DNA from: Rotaria macrura
Lineage: Eukaryota > Rotifera > Eurotatoria > Philodinida > Philodinidae
Length of the DNA stretch: 64,000 nucleotides
Direction of reading: 5' to 3'
Assembly: GCA_900239685.1 (NCBI GenBank)
Contig: OENT01000321.1
Coordinates: 1 to 64,000 of the forward strand
In this document: positions 1 through 11,801 of the stretch, one piece after another
Position numbering within the stretch: position 1 is the first letter of the stretch
How the letters are laid out: each line of letters opens with the position of its first letter
Translations under genes and position numbers: made by a program
The notes under the pieces: model-generated
Seen by the model: the letters and a program-made list of their open reading frames with translations, nothing else
The model's database searches: none
Told to the model about the DNA's origin: nothing

Positions 1-1446
1 CACCACGATTGGTAACGGCTAGATCGAGATTCTTATCATTATTGAAGTCATTCGACGTCACCGACGATGGACTAGTGCCAGTTATATATCGTACATCAGT
101 TCGAAACGTTCCATCTCCGTTACCAAGCAGCATGCTAACCGTATCTTCACCGCTGTTCGCTACAACAAGGTCTAATTTGATATCGTTATTAAAGTCATTC
201 GATATGATAGAAACAGGACTAGTACCGGTTCCGAAATTTTTTCCACTTTTAAAGTTTCCATTTCCTTGACCAAGAAAAATACTTACAGTATTATCAGCTG
301 AGTTCGTCACTGCTAGATCGGTTTTACTATCATCATTAAAATCACCAGATGTGACAGACGATGGTTCGCTTCCTGTATGGTAGAAACTGAAAAGTTGAAA
401 CGATCCATTACCGTAACCCAGTAGTACGCTGACAGTGTTGTCGGCTTCATTATCGACTGCTAAATCAAGATTGGTATCATTGTTGAAATTTTCTATTACT
501 ACAGACGATGGCTTGCTGCCCGTTACGAATTTCATCTGAGCTTGAAATGATCCATCTCCATTACCAAGTAATACACTAATGGTCGATCCTTCATAATTAG
601 CTACTGTCAGATCTAAATATTTGTCGTTGTTGAGGTCCCCAGATACTATGAACACTGGGGAGGCACCAACTGTATAAGCCATGGGAGTCGCGAAACTACC
701 ATTACCATATCCGAGTAATACGCTCACAGTATCCTGGTAATAATTGGCCACTACCAGATCTACATTTTTATCACTGTTGAAATCATGAGATATCACAGCT
801 TTTGGGGTACTACCGGCCATGTACTTTCTTTGATTCTGAAAGCTTCCATCCCCATTGCCAATAAGAATACTAACAGTGCTTTCATAGGAGTTAGCTACTG
901 CTAAATCGAGTTTTTTATCATTATTGAAATCACTTGATGTAACGGAATATGAACCCATGCCAGCTATGTATTGGAACTGCGTCTGAAACGTGCCATCTCC
1001 GTTACCAAGCAATAAGCTGACTGTGTTCGTACCTTCGTTCGACAGTGCCAAATCTAAGATATTGTCATTGTTGAAATCAGCTGATATCAAACATGTGGGA
1101 TAGATGCCAGTAACAAATTTCATCTGAGTCTGAAACGTTCCATCGCCATTGCCAAGCAAAATGCTCATGTCATCTTCATAGTAGTTAGCCACAGCGAGAT
1201 CAAGTACTTTGTCATTGTTGAAGTCCATTGATAGGGCTGAATATGGATTTGTGCCAGTTGCATACTCAAACTGTGGTTGAAATACTCCATTACCTTGTCC
1301 CATCAATACACTTCCGTCATTGTCTTGTTTGTTAGCTGTTGCCAAGTCAAGCAATCCATTATTTTTGAGATCGCCCAAAGTGACAGAAACTGGAAAGTCA
1401 CCAATTTTATAAAGCGTTGCAACTGTGTACGGATTCATGCATACAT
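1..1446 (-). CDS. FG-GAP/VCBS repeat protein, copy A, main exon (partial, runs off left edge)
   Basis: Read on the minus strand from 1446, the frame stays open to base 1, so the C-terminus lies outside the window. It encodes about 480 residues made of roughly ten tandem repeats of about 49 residues. Each repeat has a calcium-loop core like DFNNDKxLDLAVAN, followed by SVLLGNGDGTF and a TG..P turn, the signature of FG-GAP/VCBS beta-propeller blades as in integrin alpha chains. The exon begins after an acceptor (AG at 1448-1447) in phase 1, which matches the phase-1 donor of the membrane-anchor exon at 7968-8109; the junction codon becomes Asp. The first residues (DVCMNPYTVAT) align with copy B (NECLAPYIVAT). 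The predicted product is a type II membrane protein with an extracellular propeller, perhaps binding ligand or matrix. The family assignment is strong; the role is unknown. Confidence 0.85.
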
Positions 1447-4400
1447 CTATCAATGAATAAAATATTAAAAAGTATTTCTGAGAGTACGTGTCAAAGCTGA
1501 ATGATGCATAATTATTCGATGGTGAATGCCTTCCTATTTGTTTGAAGATTCGGATCAAACAATAAATTTAAAGAAAAGAAATCCTGAAGACTAATTCACA
1601 ATGCAATGACAGGTCTTATCCGTCAATTTCTAAAGGTTTAATCGGAGATTTCAATCATCCTTTCTTTGAAGATTTGCTTCATCATGCAGTCAGAATGGCC
1701 AGATCTACCGAATTCGGCGGAAAACTTCCGAATTCTTACGCTTTTTCGATCGCTTCTGAATATTCGAGTCCTTCCAAATCTTAACATTTAGCCAGCAGAT
1801 CTGTCCACATAACGGTCCCCCTATATCGGCAAAGTCAAAAAAGTGCGAAATTCATGCTTTCATTATATAATTTTCACGTGGTCAAAGAGATGATGTGAGA
1901 CATTGTTTTAATTATTCTTTCAGAGATGTTATCAATTTATTCATTTCAGAGTAACTACAATTAACTATCCGTAGAAATAAACGTTGATGAAAGTATGCCG
2001 ATTTCTAAAAGCGTTATTACGTCACGAAAAACATTATTCCGTCACAACAATTTTTTCTAAATGTGAGACGAAGTTATCATACATTTTGAATTGTTTTAAT
2101 TTCTATGTATTATATCTCATTATTTCAGCTACAAGGTTTCTATGGAAAAGTTTTTAATCACATTCTTAGTTCAGCTAAATATTTTAATTCTTTACACACT
2201 ACTAGAATATGAAGTCCGTTTTTTGTTTTTCCGTCAAGGACATATATATGAATCATAAAAAGGTTACAGAAAGACAAGATCTAGTGAAAATTTTATGGTG
2301 TGTAGTGCAGCTCGACTTATATACGTTTTCAAAATATCAGCTTTATCTGACTTCAATCTATGGAGATATTTCAGAGATGACATGGAAACACGTTATTCCG
2401 TCACGCTTGAATAGGTAGCCACGTTTTTGCGAATTGCGTTATTTTTCTACATTTTCACTTCGTCTGGAGTTTACTACACATCTGATTAGCTATATTGTTG
2501 TGCTATCATCGTTTTCTGATTGTTCTCTGATAATTCATTGTATGGAGGCTGACACAGTATCATATATTCTGCGTTCGATCGAAAGTTTGCTTGAATCAGA
2601 CCAAATTTCATTAGAACAAGTAATATTTTCTAGATTGAACTAAATTTCAGTTTTCAAGATGATGGGCTTTCACTTCCGAATGAAAAATGACACGATTAAA
2701 ACCCATTAAAACCGGTTCTTTTTTGTCTTATAAAATTAACATTATAATCGGTTGAAATCTTAAAGTCAACGATAATTTTTATTTTAATATAATTGATCTT
2801 CTAAATCAAGTATAATTTTGATTATAATCAAAAACGTCGTTAATTTAGTTGATTTCAATCGATTATATTTTTGATTTAATTGCACAGAAATCTGGTTATA
2901 ATCTACCATTTTCATTGCGTTGTCAATTCTTTCGAAAAGTACATCTAGTCACATGAATGATCTATTATATGATTGTAGGAGTAGAAAGGATGAATTATTT
3001 GCAGAGGAATTGCAAATCAGAAAGAATGCTGATATTCCTTGTAGATTTTTTTATGCATTCAGTGTACTTCAATAAGATTTCAGTTAAAGAAAAGCAGATC
3101 ACATGGTAATTTTGATTAAAAAAATTTACTTTATTCTCATCTGTGTTTTTTAAATTACACATATAGATACTTTTTATTGCTTTTTGCAATAATTAGTTAC
3201 ATATTTTGGCAAACAATGGTTTATAATAACGAATAAACTATTATATATTTTCTACATTATGAATCATTCATAATGAATGACCTGCATATGCGTTAGAGAG
3301 TTAGATCCATGACTGTTAAACCGTAAAAAGAGTCACAAAAAATTCGCTCATCACCATAACAATGAAACTTCATGAGAGCACGAATGTCTTAGAAAAATAT
3401 TTGGTCTTTCTGTCAATTTAATTGGAAATATAGAGCAAATTTTTATAATCAAGGTTTTTAGAAAAAGATAGGTCCGGCTCCAGGTATGGAGCTAATCCAA
3501 CCCGAAAGTGAGAATCCGAACTGTTTTTCTAAAAATCTTGTTTATGCAAGGATGTTTTATACTTCTGATTACGTTGACTGAGAATAGCAAACATTTATCT
3601 ACAAAATTTATCTTTCAATAATGCTTCAATCTTGAAGATGATAGGATGATTCGCGATTCTTTGTCCAGATCGAGTAGATCCGTTGTAGCTCTCTAGTACC
3701 AACAAATGACGAGCAGTAATAGACACTAAATTTAATAAGAAAAACCTCAACATTTCCATCAGAATGTTAGATAATTGTTGTCTTGTTGTTTTCCAAATTG
3801 ACAGAAAATGAATTCCGAATTTTTCTGAATTTCGAAAGCAAAATTCTGATTGCTAAATTTTTTATCTGGCTTCCCTGCATGCAGTCTACCCATAAAACAT
3901 GCATAACATATCCTTTATCGGCATATTATGGCGGACCAGTTGTAAGAAGAGTTGAGCTGTCGTTATGAGCTATACACTCCTTTTCTCACCTGCTAAGTTT
4001 GAGTGATACTGTGGGATTGAAATGAATTCACACTTCAAGAGTTATTGATATTCCACGATTGATACTTAAATCATGCAAGCAAAAAATGAAATGAAGCATG
4101 GTAGAAAATCCAATTAAGTTTCATAGGCAGGGATCTAGATTATAATCATACTTGTATGTACACAGTGTAGAAAAGTCTCGTGAAATGTGTTCAGTACGAT
4201 TAAAATGAGACCACTATTTTAACTTTTGTTATAGAATTATGTTCAGTAATAGTGTGCTCTATTTTCTCTGGAACTTCATACAGGCACATGGCATTTTTTT
4301 AAATTTTTTGTGCTAGTTGTTAATTAAAGTAATTGGGATGCGGAGAGTAAAGTTTCATTTAATGCTACTGATCGTTTTTTTCTCATAAGCAGTATTTTTG

Positions 4401-7400
4401 TAATTTTCACAACGTAAATTGTCACTTATTTCAAATCCCTTAATCTTTATTAAACACAGATTTATACCTTGTCTCTGTTCGATTCAGTTCTTGAGAAATA
4501 TCGAAAGGGATTATTTTCAGTATTGTAAATAACAATGATCCTCTCAAGAACTGTATTTGTGTCTATGCATAAGATTGCCACCTTTTACGATGCTCCTTTC
4601 ACTATTTCATAGCAAAACACTCCAGCTGTTCTGAAAGTTCGCAATGGAAAATCAGAGAAGGATTGGATTTTGCACCTGGTTAAAATACCCAGATTACTAT
4701 CAACTACAACGCTGTTCAAATTCCGTCGAGCTTTGTTGAGGATCTGCATTAGTACCTTATGTCAGAGTTTGAGAAAGTATAGAAAACCCACGTAGAGAAT
4801 AATTTCAACAAATTTAGAACAGAAGGTATTCTATGTGAATTATGATGAACCGGAAAGACAATCGTACGTCATATTATCAAGATACTTGACATATTCTTGG
4901 TGGATGTTTCATTGAGCGTTTCAAACATTTTTAGAACGACTCCTACACGTTTTTCAGAGATTAAGTGAGTATTACTCTTTTGGCACACTGCTTCCGTCAA
5001 TGGTATGGGTTTGCAAATTTTTACTATTCATTTACGCTAGCATTCACTGATCTCTTTAAAAACAAACAAAGATAATCTCTAGAGAAAACTTGTCGAATCT
5101 ATCAGGGCACTTAAGATCATCGTTTTTCATTTGATTTCAAAAGAGTTATGGGGACATTTGTAAACAAGAGTCTTAACATCGAGTTGATTATCTCAATATT
5201 TGATTTTATTTCCCTGTTATTCGTTATACTTCCATATTTCAATGCAAAACTCATTCGTGTTAAAAATTATGTATTAAGGCAATCTTCAAAGATCCTTTCG
5301 AACATAGCTATTTCAAGTTCAATCAAAACAATCGAAATATTTAATTTTTCCAAAGCGGAAAGCTTCCTCCGTAATTTTTTAGTAAATTTTGGCAACTAAA
5401 CGTTCGAATCCAATTTAATGCATGAATGAGTTCTCATTCAAGATATACAACTATCAGGATATGCATAGTTTGATGATGAGATCACAACTTCTAAGTTGAT
5501 CGATCTGTATATACCTAGAAGTTTGAATACGAATACTCTTCATGTTGTATAAATTGCCATGGTTTGTAAGCAATCTTACAAAATTACGGTCAACCAAACT
5601 GCTAGAAGTCTAAACCATCTCTAGTAAAACGTCGTAGAAATTCTTCAAAGAAAAACCTATTACATTCTCGAGAAAAACTAGCTCTATCTTGCATGGTACA
5701 GTCGCAAATTCCTTTTCGTATCGAACCTTTCAACAGTTCCCAATAAACATTAGGTCCCACTAAATGAATCCTTACTACTCGTTGTTGATTTTCATCAGGT
5801 TATTCCACATGTTTTCGCTGATTTTATAGGTAGAAAGTATTTTCAAAATATCCAATAGATTTGATTCATATCCATGATGATTTACAATTGACGAATATTG
5901 ATGTAAATATTTCTTTAATAGTTATTTAACTAAATAACATTTAATGTATTTTTCAAAAGCTTTCTGCTTAGAATCAATCTCATGAAGATGAAATACATTT
6001 GATGCTTGTTATTTTGATTCATCTAATGTTTCTCTTCATACTAAATTTATTACTTAATATCCGTCTCATAAGTAGAATGAGTAGCACAGTCAACCTACAG
6101 AAACACAAATATTCTATTTATAGTTGACTGAAAACTTCTACTGCTGAAAAAGGTCTGATTATGTAACAAGTATCTATTTTAGAAACTAGTCTGATCGATA
6201 CCGATGTCCTGATGCTTCATTGCATTGATAAACTTCAATCGTAATGATGTGGAACGAACTTTCAGCACATTATCTTTACAGAAACTAACATTGATACAAG
6301 TCAAAATAATAAACTTAAGAGTGATGTGAACACTTGAAACTCTTCATAATTAAAAGCTCTAAGAATAGTTTAGGTTTTAACAAATAGGGAGCATACAATT
6401 TAGGATCTCGGACATTATAGCAATAAAGACCATCGATGTGATTTTGACAATGTTGAACTAAATCGAAAGGCATGGAAATAGTTCATGGATCATAAAATTC
6501 AAAACTAGTGGAGAACCATACGTATTTCACGAAAATTTGTATAGCAGTAAGCCTGAGTGCTATGTAACCTTCAAAGTGATTCAAAAATAGATATAATTCA
6601 ATGAAAATTTGTCTGACGTGCAGATAATCGAAAATATGAACAGTTAATACTGCTGAACTACTAACAGACCCTATTGTGATTAAACATTTGAGAACGGAAC
6701 TATTTTTGATAGCAACCAGGAAAAATCACTTCCAGTAGCAACAGTTCATAATGAATATTTTGCTCTGTTCATATAAGCCAGAGAGAAGATACTGTGCGTA
6801 GTTCAGCGATTCATACAACTTCCTGGAAAGTAGATGATACATTGTACAATATTTATATCAAAGAGAACTTTTATTTTATCTGTTTCGTTATCATTTCATA
6901 TCGTTTCAAAGCACTCAAGAGAGATCGAATCACTTTATTTTGTGATGCTAAACCGAAAGTATGGGGAAAGCGTTGCATGAAGAGAATTACATTAAATTTT
7001 AGAAGGAAAACATTTCGAAAATAATCGTGTAAAAGAGCTTTTTTTCCAGGAAAACTAGGCGATTTTTTTCATTTTATATAGCTATTTAAATTCAAAAATT
7101 GCATACGTATTCCGTATGCCTGTTTAGTATTGAACAGCGGATTATAATTAAAAGGAAAGCTCAATGACACTTCATCATTTTTCAGCGGAGCATTAATCAA
7201 CTAATAGTATCGTTATCGCCTATTCTTCTACCGTCGATATACACGTTTGAGCTGTGGGCATAGACTCTCAGTTTTGACTTACAATAATAAAACACTTTAA
7301 AAATTGTTAATGTCAAGAACTCAGATTGTTTGTACAAGTGTAATCATAAATTATAATGGTCTTTTTCAATTTTATTCCGTTGATTTTACCGATAGAATTG

Positions 7401-7967
7401 ATACAAGAACCATTTTCGACGAAGATACTGAATTCGATGGCTATTATATTTATATTAGTATAGAAGCATTTTATCGTGTATCGAAATCGAGTCTGATTTC
7501 CCGGTCATCCTCGAAAATTGTTGGACACAGGAAAAAATCGAGTATTATTATTTGAATGCGTTGAAATTTTTGACTCTAGCTATTAAGAATGGTTTCAATA
7601 CGATATTAGAGACTAAATTTTGATTTCCTTTGAAACTCTAACAATATGGAATTTCTTCTTAAATATTAGACTTGCATGTTTTAAGGAAACGTACATGAAT
7701 CGAAAACCTTCATGGTGTTTTGAAACCTCATAAGTGTGTACTATTTATTATGCTTCTACTAAAACTTTGATTCAGTTAGGGTAGAGCCACAAGGGAATGC
7801 GATGTGGTCATTGATTATTTAAATTATCTGTGAGAGCATATAGTGACAATAACGGTGCAGAGAATATGATAATGGAATGAATCAACTGAAGCAATAATAG
7901 AGGACTACATCTTTCGGATTGAAGCATTCCATGTATGTGAGTTGTAAAGTAAATCAGAAATGTATAC
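1447..7967 (-). other. 6.5-kb putative intron of FG-GAP copy A
   Basis: AT-rich DNA with only short random reading frames, between the phase-matched anchor exon and FG-GAP exon. The same intron in copy B is 1,559 nt, so copy A carries about 5 kb extra. Part of the excess is a dispersed repeat: about 2010-2430 resembles about 61080-61260 in the same orientation. Both contain a 'ttccgtcac' element followed by 'ataggt', and a 'gcagctcg.cttata' stretch. I saw no coding or RNA gene inside. Confidence 0.5.
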
Positions 7968-8109
7968 CTGAAGAATTTTTAATAGATACGTTGTTTCGAT
8001 TAGATCTTGATCCCAAAACAGAGCCAAGAACCACCGCTGCTATAACTAGAGCCATCAAAAAGCCGACAGGAATGAAGAATCTCTTTCTAGTATACCAGCT
8101 TTGTTCCAT
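7968..8109 (-). CDS. FG-GAP protein copy A, N-terminal membrane-anchor exon
   Basis: ATG at 8109-8107 opens a 47-codon exon. It starts MEQSWYTRKRFF, followed by a hydrophobic helix IPVGFLMALVIAAVVLGSVL and then SRSNRNN, which is a signal-anchor with positive residues on the cytoplasmic side. It ends with the donor CAG|GTATAC at 7968/7967 in phase 1, the phase needed to join the FG-GAP exon at 1446. The paralogous exon in copy B (34646-34769) has the same architecture, length class and phase. A further 25-nt exon may lie upstream at 8166-8190: it has a good acceptor (ctctttgtag) and donor (GTAAGT) and would add an in-frame DAYLYPNRKS before the Met. The true start may therefore be further upstream. 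The exon join is inference from phase and paralogy. Confidence 0.7.
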
Positions 8110-8190
8110 TGATCTAATGGAAGTAGAGTTCCAAAATAGTTTTTGAAAGACATTACGACACTTACTTCCTGTTTGGATATAGATATGCAT

Positions 8191-9984
8191 CTACAAAGAG
8201 AAATATTGCTGTGTCAAAATGATAACTGGAAATAGTGAGGATTATATGAATTGTATGAAAGATAGAAGCCAGATCAAAATATCAGGCAGAGGATTTTAGA
8301 TACTTGCGTCATCATCAAACATAATAAATAAACTCAAACGTTGAGAATTTTCGGCTTGAACTGAGCCTTAATTGCAGTGTATCGTTACGTCAACGTAGCT
8401 ACGAATAAAATTTATAGACAATCGATGCCAGGTCATAACTCATTCAAATACGTTTCACTTAAACAAAACTCGTCAATCTTACTTATTATATACGCAACTA
8501 AACTTATCGATCTATATGCAGGTGCAAGCGAAATCACTAATGATCGATGGAGAAACGGAAACTCATTAATTCTAGATAGAAATCGAGCTTTTATCAAAAT
8601 GTTCTCATCTGAAATACATGCACTCGAAACCCGAATTGTTCGAGTTCGGTGAGTGGGACGTGAATAAGTTGTAAACTTGACTTAGATTTTGCCATCAGGT
8701 TCCAACTTGCAATTACTAGACGACTTAATCAACTCAACTGATACAAAGTGCAATTTTTGCTTTATCGAAAACCCAATGTTTCGTCGAAGTGTTTCTTATC
8801 TAAATGCAAGCGAAGACCAATTTACATCTGTTTGTGAAATTACATCGTAGTCCATATTCTTTTCTTCAAACGTGCATAAAAATAGAACTCTTGTCATAGA
8901 AAACTAATAGAAACACGTTTTTGTACACTCTAGAAAAAGTTTCAATATTGTTCATATGGATTAAAGCGGGAAGCTCCAGAATTCGATCGGTACGATTTAT
9001 TGATTGGTGGTTGGTCTTTAGAAAATGACCTGCTTCTTAAATTATTTCAAATGAGACAAAAAGATAGAACTATATTAGTAACCGTGCTCTAAAAAAAGAA
9101 ATCATTTTTAAAATCCTTGCGGTTCTCATGACGTTTCTAGTAATTTAATTGCTTCCTTTAGATTGATCATAATAGAAAAAATATTTACTTTGTTAATAAC
9201 ATCTTCGATGAATCGGCTGTCTTCTTCTGATGATGATTTTTTTTAATGAAAAGTGTGAAGGAAAGAAGTGATTATAATATTACCTTGTGTATTTTCCATT
9301 CAACTGCCACACTAAGCTATTACACAAAGCTATCTTATCACAAAGTCAGCTATTCAAGATGCATCCTTTTCTTACCCCTTTTCCCCGTTGTGCGAAGTTG
9401 GTTTAAACTGAATGGTCGAACGATTCACATTGCTTCACGCTCCTCTCCTGGTAATAATACTAGATCGAAACAATGCACAGCTTTCTATTTCAAATCGACA
9501 GCGAGATATTTGCTTCACAATAACGATTCTCAAACCAAAAACCTTGAATTAAATAGTTTGATTCCACAGACTTTCAGAATATCTATTTAACGCTGGCTTT
9601 ACTTACACACTATTGTCTACACAGGAAATCACAATGAATAAGTTTTAGCCTATTTTCTGAAACTTTAGGAAAAGAGCAACATTTCAACTGAGAACTAACT
9701 GCGAACCCGATATGTACTTTTAGTTACTTATTTCATTCAGACTATATGAGAGGGGATGATTTTTCCTGTCTTATCATCTGACATCCACCAAACCATATCA
9801 ACATTCTACTAAATCAGGGATTTGCTCTGTTCTACTACGAGTCTTGTTATATGTCACTATACAGAAGAATTTCATAAAGATCTATGCATCAAATCAATCA
9901 TCTTGAAAAAATCAATCAAGCTATCAATGTATATCTTTAGATGGCATCCAACCGATCTCTTTTTTTCTTTGGGTTTTTCAGAGC
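8191..9984. other. Intergenic DNA, no recognisable feature
   Basis: AT-rich sequence between the 3' end of ART copy A and the 5' exons of FG-GAP copy A. The longest open frame (plus strand, 9246-9590) shows no motif, codon pattern or paralogue in block B, and I treat it as chance. Confidence 0.5.
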
Positions 9985-10012
9985 TCATGAATGAAGCAAA
10001 GATAATAGAACT

Positions 10013-10828
10013 TCACTGATATAATCTAATACTACGTTTGTCAAAAATCAGGTATATTTTACTTTGTGTTTGCTTGTTCAACTTACCTTCGAATGGCAGT
10101 TCCAGTAGCACAGTATCGGGCTTCATTTGTTTCAAATGAATGACATGAAGATCGGGCGCTGGAATGAACTGTGATTGCACTTCCATGTACGTTCCAGGCA
10201 ACAGAAGCATTTCATCTTCGTGGTCGAAGAAAGAGTGAGCCCGTATGTTTCTAGCATTCAAAGCGTCGACAGAAAAAAGCGTTCTAGTACCCTTATCGCC
10301 CAAGTATAGATCACTCTCCAAAACAGTCAGTGTTTTCGTACAAGATGAGAAAGACCACCATGTAACAAAAGTTCCTTGTGGAAATTCGTCGGCCACATCT
10401 TTGCGCACTCCACGCCAAATAGTTTGCTGAGGTGCACACTTTATTTTGACCAAAGCAGTTAGAAATAGTTTCAAATATTTGAACCAGGGCCGTAAGTTTT
10501 CACGAAGTCCTGTTCTTAACGTTTCATTGAGAAGACTATAAAGACTTCTCTGGCCATCCTTCCACTCTATTGTATACAAACATATTGATGCTGACTCTTC
10601 ACGAGTCAGACCGTCGGGCGGCTTGAGCGGAGTGTGTTCAAGAGCTATTGCAGCATACCCTAGTATGTCAAAGATAATAGGAACCAATGGAATGCATGCG
10701 TCAGAAAGAGGAACCAGTGGCTCTTGAGCGTAGTCAACTATGGGTTCGTGTATTTTCGTTGGTTCGGAATCTGGAAGGAGAACACGATAATTTCTGCGCC
10801 GAATCGGTAATTCAGTCGTTTCGTTCAT
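10013..10828 (-). CDS. NAD:arginine ADP-ribosyltransferase (ART family), copy A
   Basis: Starts at ATG 10828-10826 (MNETTELPIRRRNYR). The 271-residue frame carries the ART signature in order: the first Arg in IWRGVR (residue 139), the Ser-rich strand WWSFSS (158-162) replacing the usual STS, and the catalytic ExE as EDE (204-206) in FDHEDEMLLLPG. The R-S-ExE triad is the arginine-specific ecto-ART type, which transfers ADP-ribose from NAD to protein arginine. This family is expanded in bdelloids. No signal peptide is seen, so a cytosolic or non-classical location is likely. After LELPFEG the codons run into a consensus donor (GAAG|GTAAGT, 10087/10086). A 55-nt intron to an acceptor at 10032 would give a short new C-terminus ending at 9985, so the last about 23 residues of the unspliced frame are doubtful. 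It is about 90% identical to copy B at 38159-39052. Confidence 0.88.
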   Translation of the reverse strand: MNETTELPIRRRNYRVLLPDSEPTKIHEPIVDYAQEPLVPLSDACIPLVPIIFDILGYAAIALEHTPLKPPDGLTREESASICLYTIEWKDGQRSLYSLLNETLRTGLRENLRPWFKYLKLFLTALVKIKCAPQQTIWRGVRKDVADEFPQGTFVTWWSFSSCTKTLTVLESDLYLGDKGTRTLFSVDALNARNIRAHSFFDHEDEMLLLPGTYMEVQSQFIPAPDLHVIHLKQMKPDTVLLELPFEGKLNKQTQSKIYLIFDKRSIRLYQ

Positions 10829-10974
10829 TTATATAAACTATCCTTTTGTTTAATGATGCTTAGTTGTATTTAGGATATCAAATATATTTTTCGATATCTA
10901 TAACAAGAAAAGATCGAAGAATGAAGACTTAGATTTCAAGTTGTGTATTTCTAAGTTCTAACTAATATGAACAA
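10829..10974. promoter_or_regulatory. 5' flank of ART copy A, conserved with copy B
   Basis: These roughly 145 bp before the ART start are nearly the same as 39053-39190 in front of ART copy B, including 'gatgcttagttgtattt' and 'tttttcgatatctataaca'. Promoter function is inferred from position only; no TATA box stands out. Confidence 0.4.
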
Positions 10975-11790
10975 CAAGTAACGTTCACCGACATCGAAAG
11001 TCGATTCACTGGGCCCTAGACTGATAGGGTTTATGACTAGAAATGCAACGACTGGAGACAAAATTAGTTGTTTGTGTCAGAATCTGATTCTGAAATTTCA
11101 AAGAAACGAGTGGATATGTTCATTGGAGATACGGAGCTACTCGAATCAGTGAACACGAGGCAAAAATATGGCGAAAATGAAAAAGTTGCAACATCAATGA
11201 GAAACACACAAAGACAAAGCGAAAGACGAAGATAGCCAGTAGCTAAACTGCGGCTTAGGAAAAGGGGTGGAGATCTCAAGTTCCCTATGCGATCAGAAAC
11301 GTGTTTCAAAAATCATGTCAGGAGGCTCGAAGGTTTTCAGAGGTCGGGAAGCGGGGGGAGGTTAGATCTCACCTAGCTACTAACTCGCAAGATTTAGAGA
11401 TTTGGGGATGGCAGCCGCAAAATACGATAGGGGGTACATCCTGCATCGGTTCCGTCACTGGGAGGGAGTTATTTAGCGTTTCCATCCCATGAATTCAACC
11501 ATTGTAGGCTCCATAAAAATTGTCCTTTGTGTCAAAGAAATAGTCATTTGTGCTATAATAATGGTCATTCGGGTCACAGAAATGGTCATTTAGCCCGTAA
11601 AAATGGTCGTTTGTGCCATAGAAATGGACATTCGTTCCATAGAAATGGTCATTTGTGCCGAAAAAATGGTCTATTGGGCCATAAAATTAGTTATTTGGGC
11701 CACAGTAGTGCTTCTTTCATTGGTTGTAACAGAAAGACAGACACAGGTGAATTCCCGTTTCCAGACCCTATCCTTTCAGTCTAGGGAATT
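10975..11790 (+). mobile_element. Non-autonomous TIR DNA element X, copy 1
   Basis: An approximately 815-bp element with imperfect inverted ends: CCCTAGACTGATAGGGT on the left and, reversed on the right, CCCTAGACTGAAAGGATAGGG. The left inverted repeat lies about 45 bp inside the edge of the shared sequence. A second, inverted copy lies at 14296-15518. Block B of the segmental duplication lacks the insertion: at about 39185-39204 the flanks join directly. This gives an empty site and shows that copy 1 inserted after the duplication, or was lost from B. It is GC-richer than its surroundings, encodes no transposase, and carries a 21-bp tandem repeat. The superfamily is not assigned. Confidence 0.7.
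11532..11705 (+). repeat. 21-bp tandem repeat inside element X copy 1
   Basis: About eight degenerate units of the form AAATGGTCATTTGTGCCATAG. Because 21 is divisible by 3, open frames of HRNGHL-type residues run through it. These are a by-product of the repeat and not a gene. The second element X copy keeps only about three units (around 14375-14450). Confidence 0.8.
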
Positions 11791-11801
11791 GGCAGAATTG
11801 G

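Noticed and set aside
9-269. Plus-strand open frames inside the FG-GAP exons (also 31613-31909)
   Set aside because: Antisense shadows of the repetitive FG-GAP coding sequence on the minus strand.
9246-9590. 114-codon plus-strand frame as a gene
   Set aside because: No motif, signal peptide, counterpart in block B or supporting splice signals.
11532-11705. CRISPR-like array
   Set aside because: Head-to-tail 21-bp repeats without spacers, in a eukaryotic transposon.
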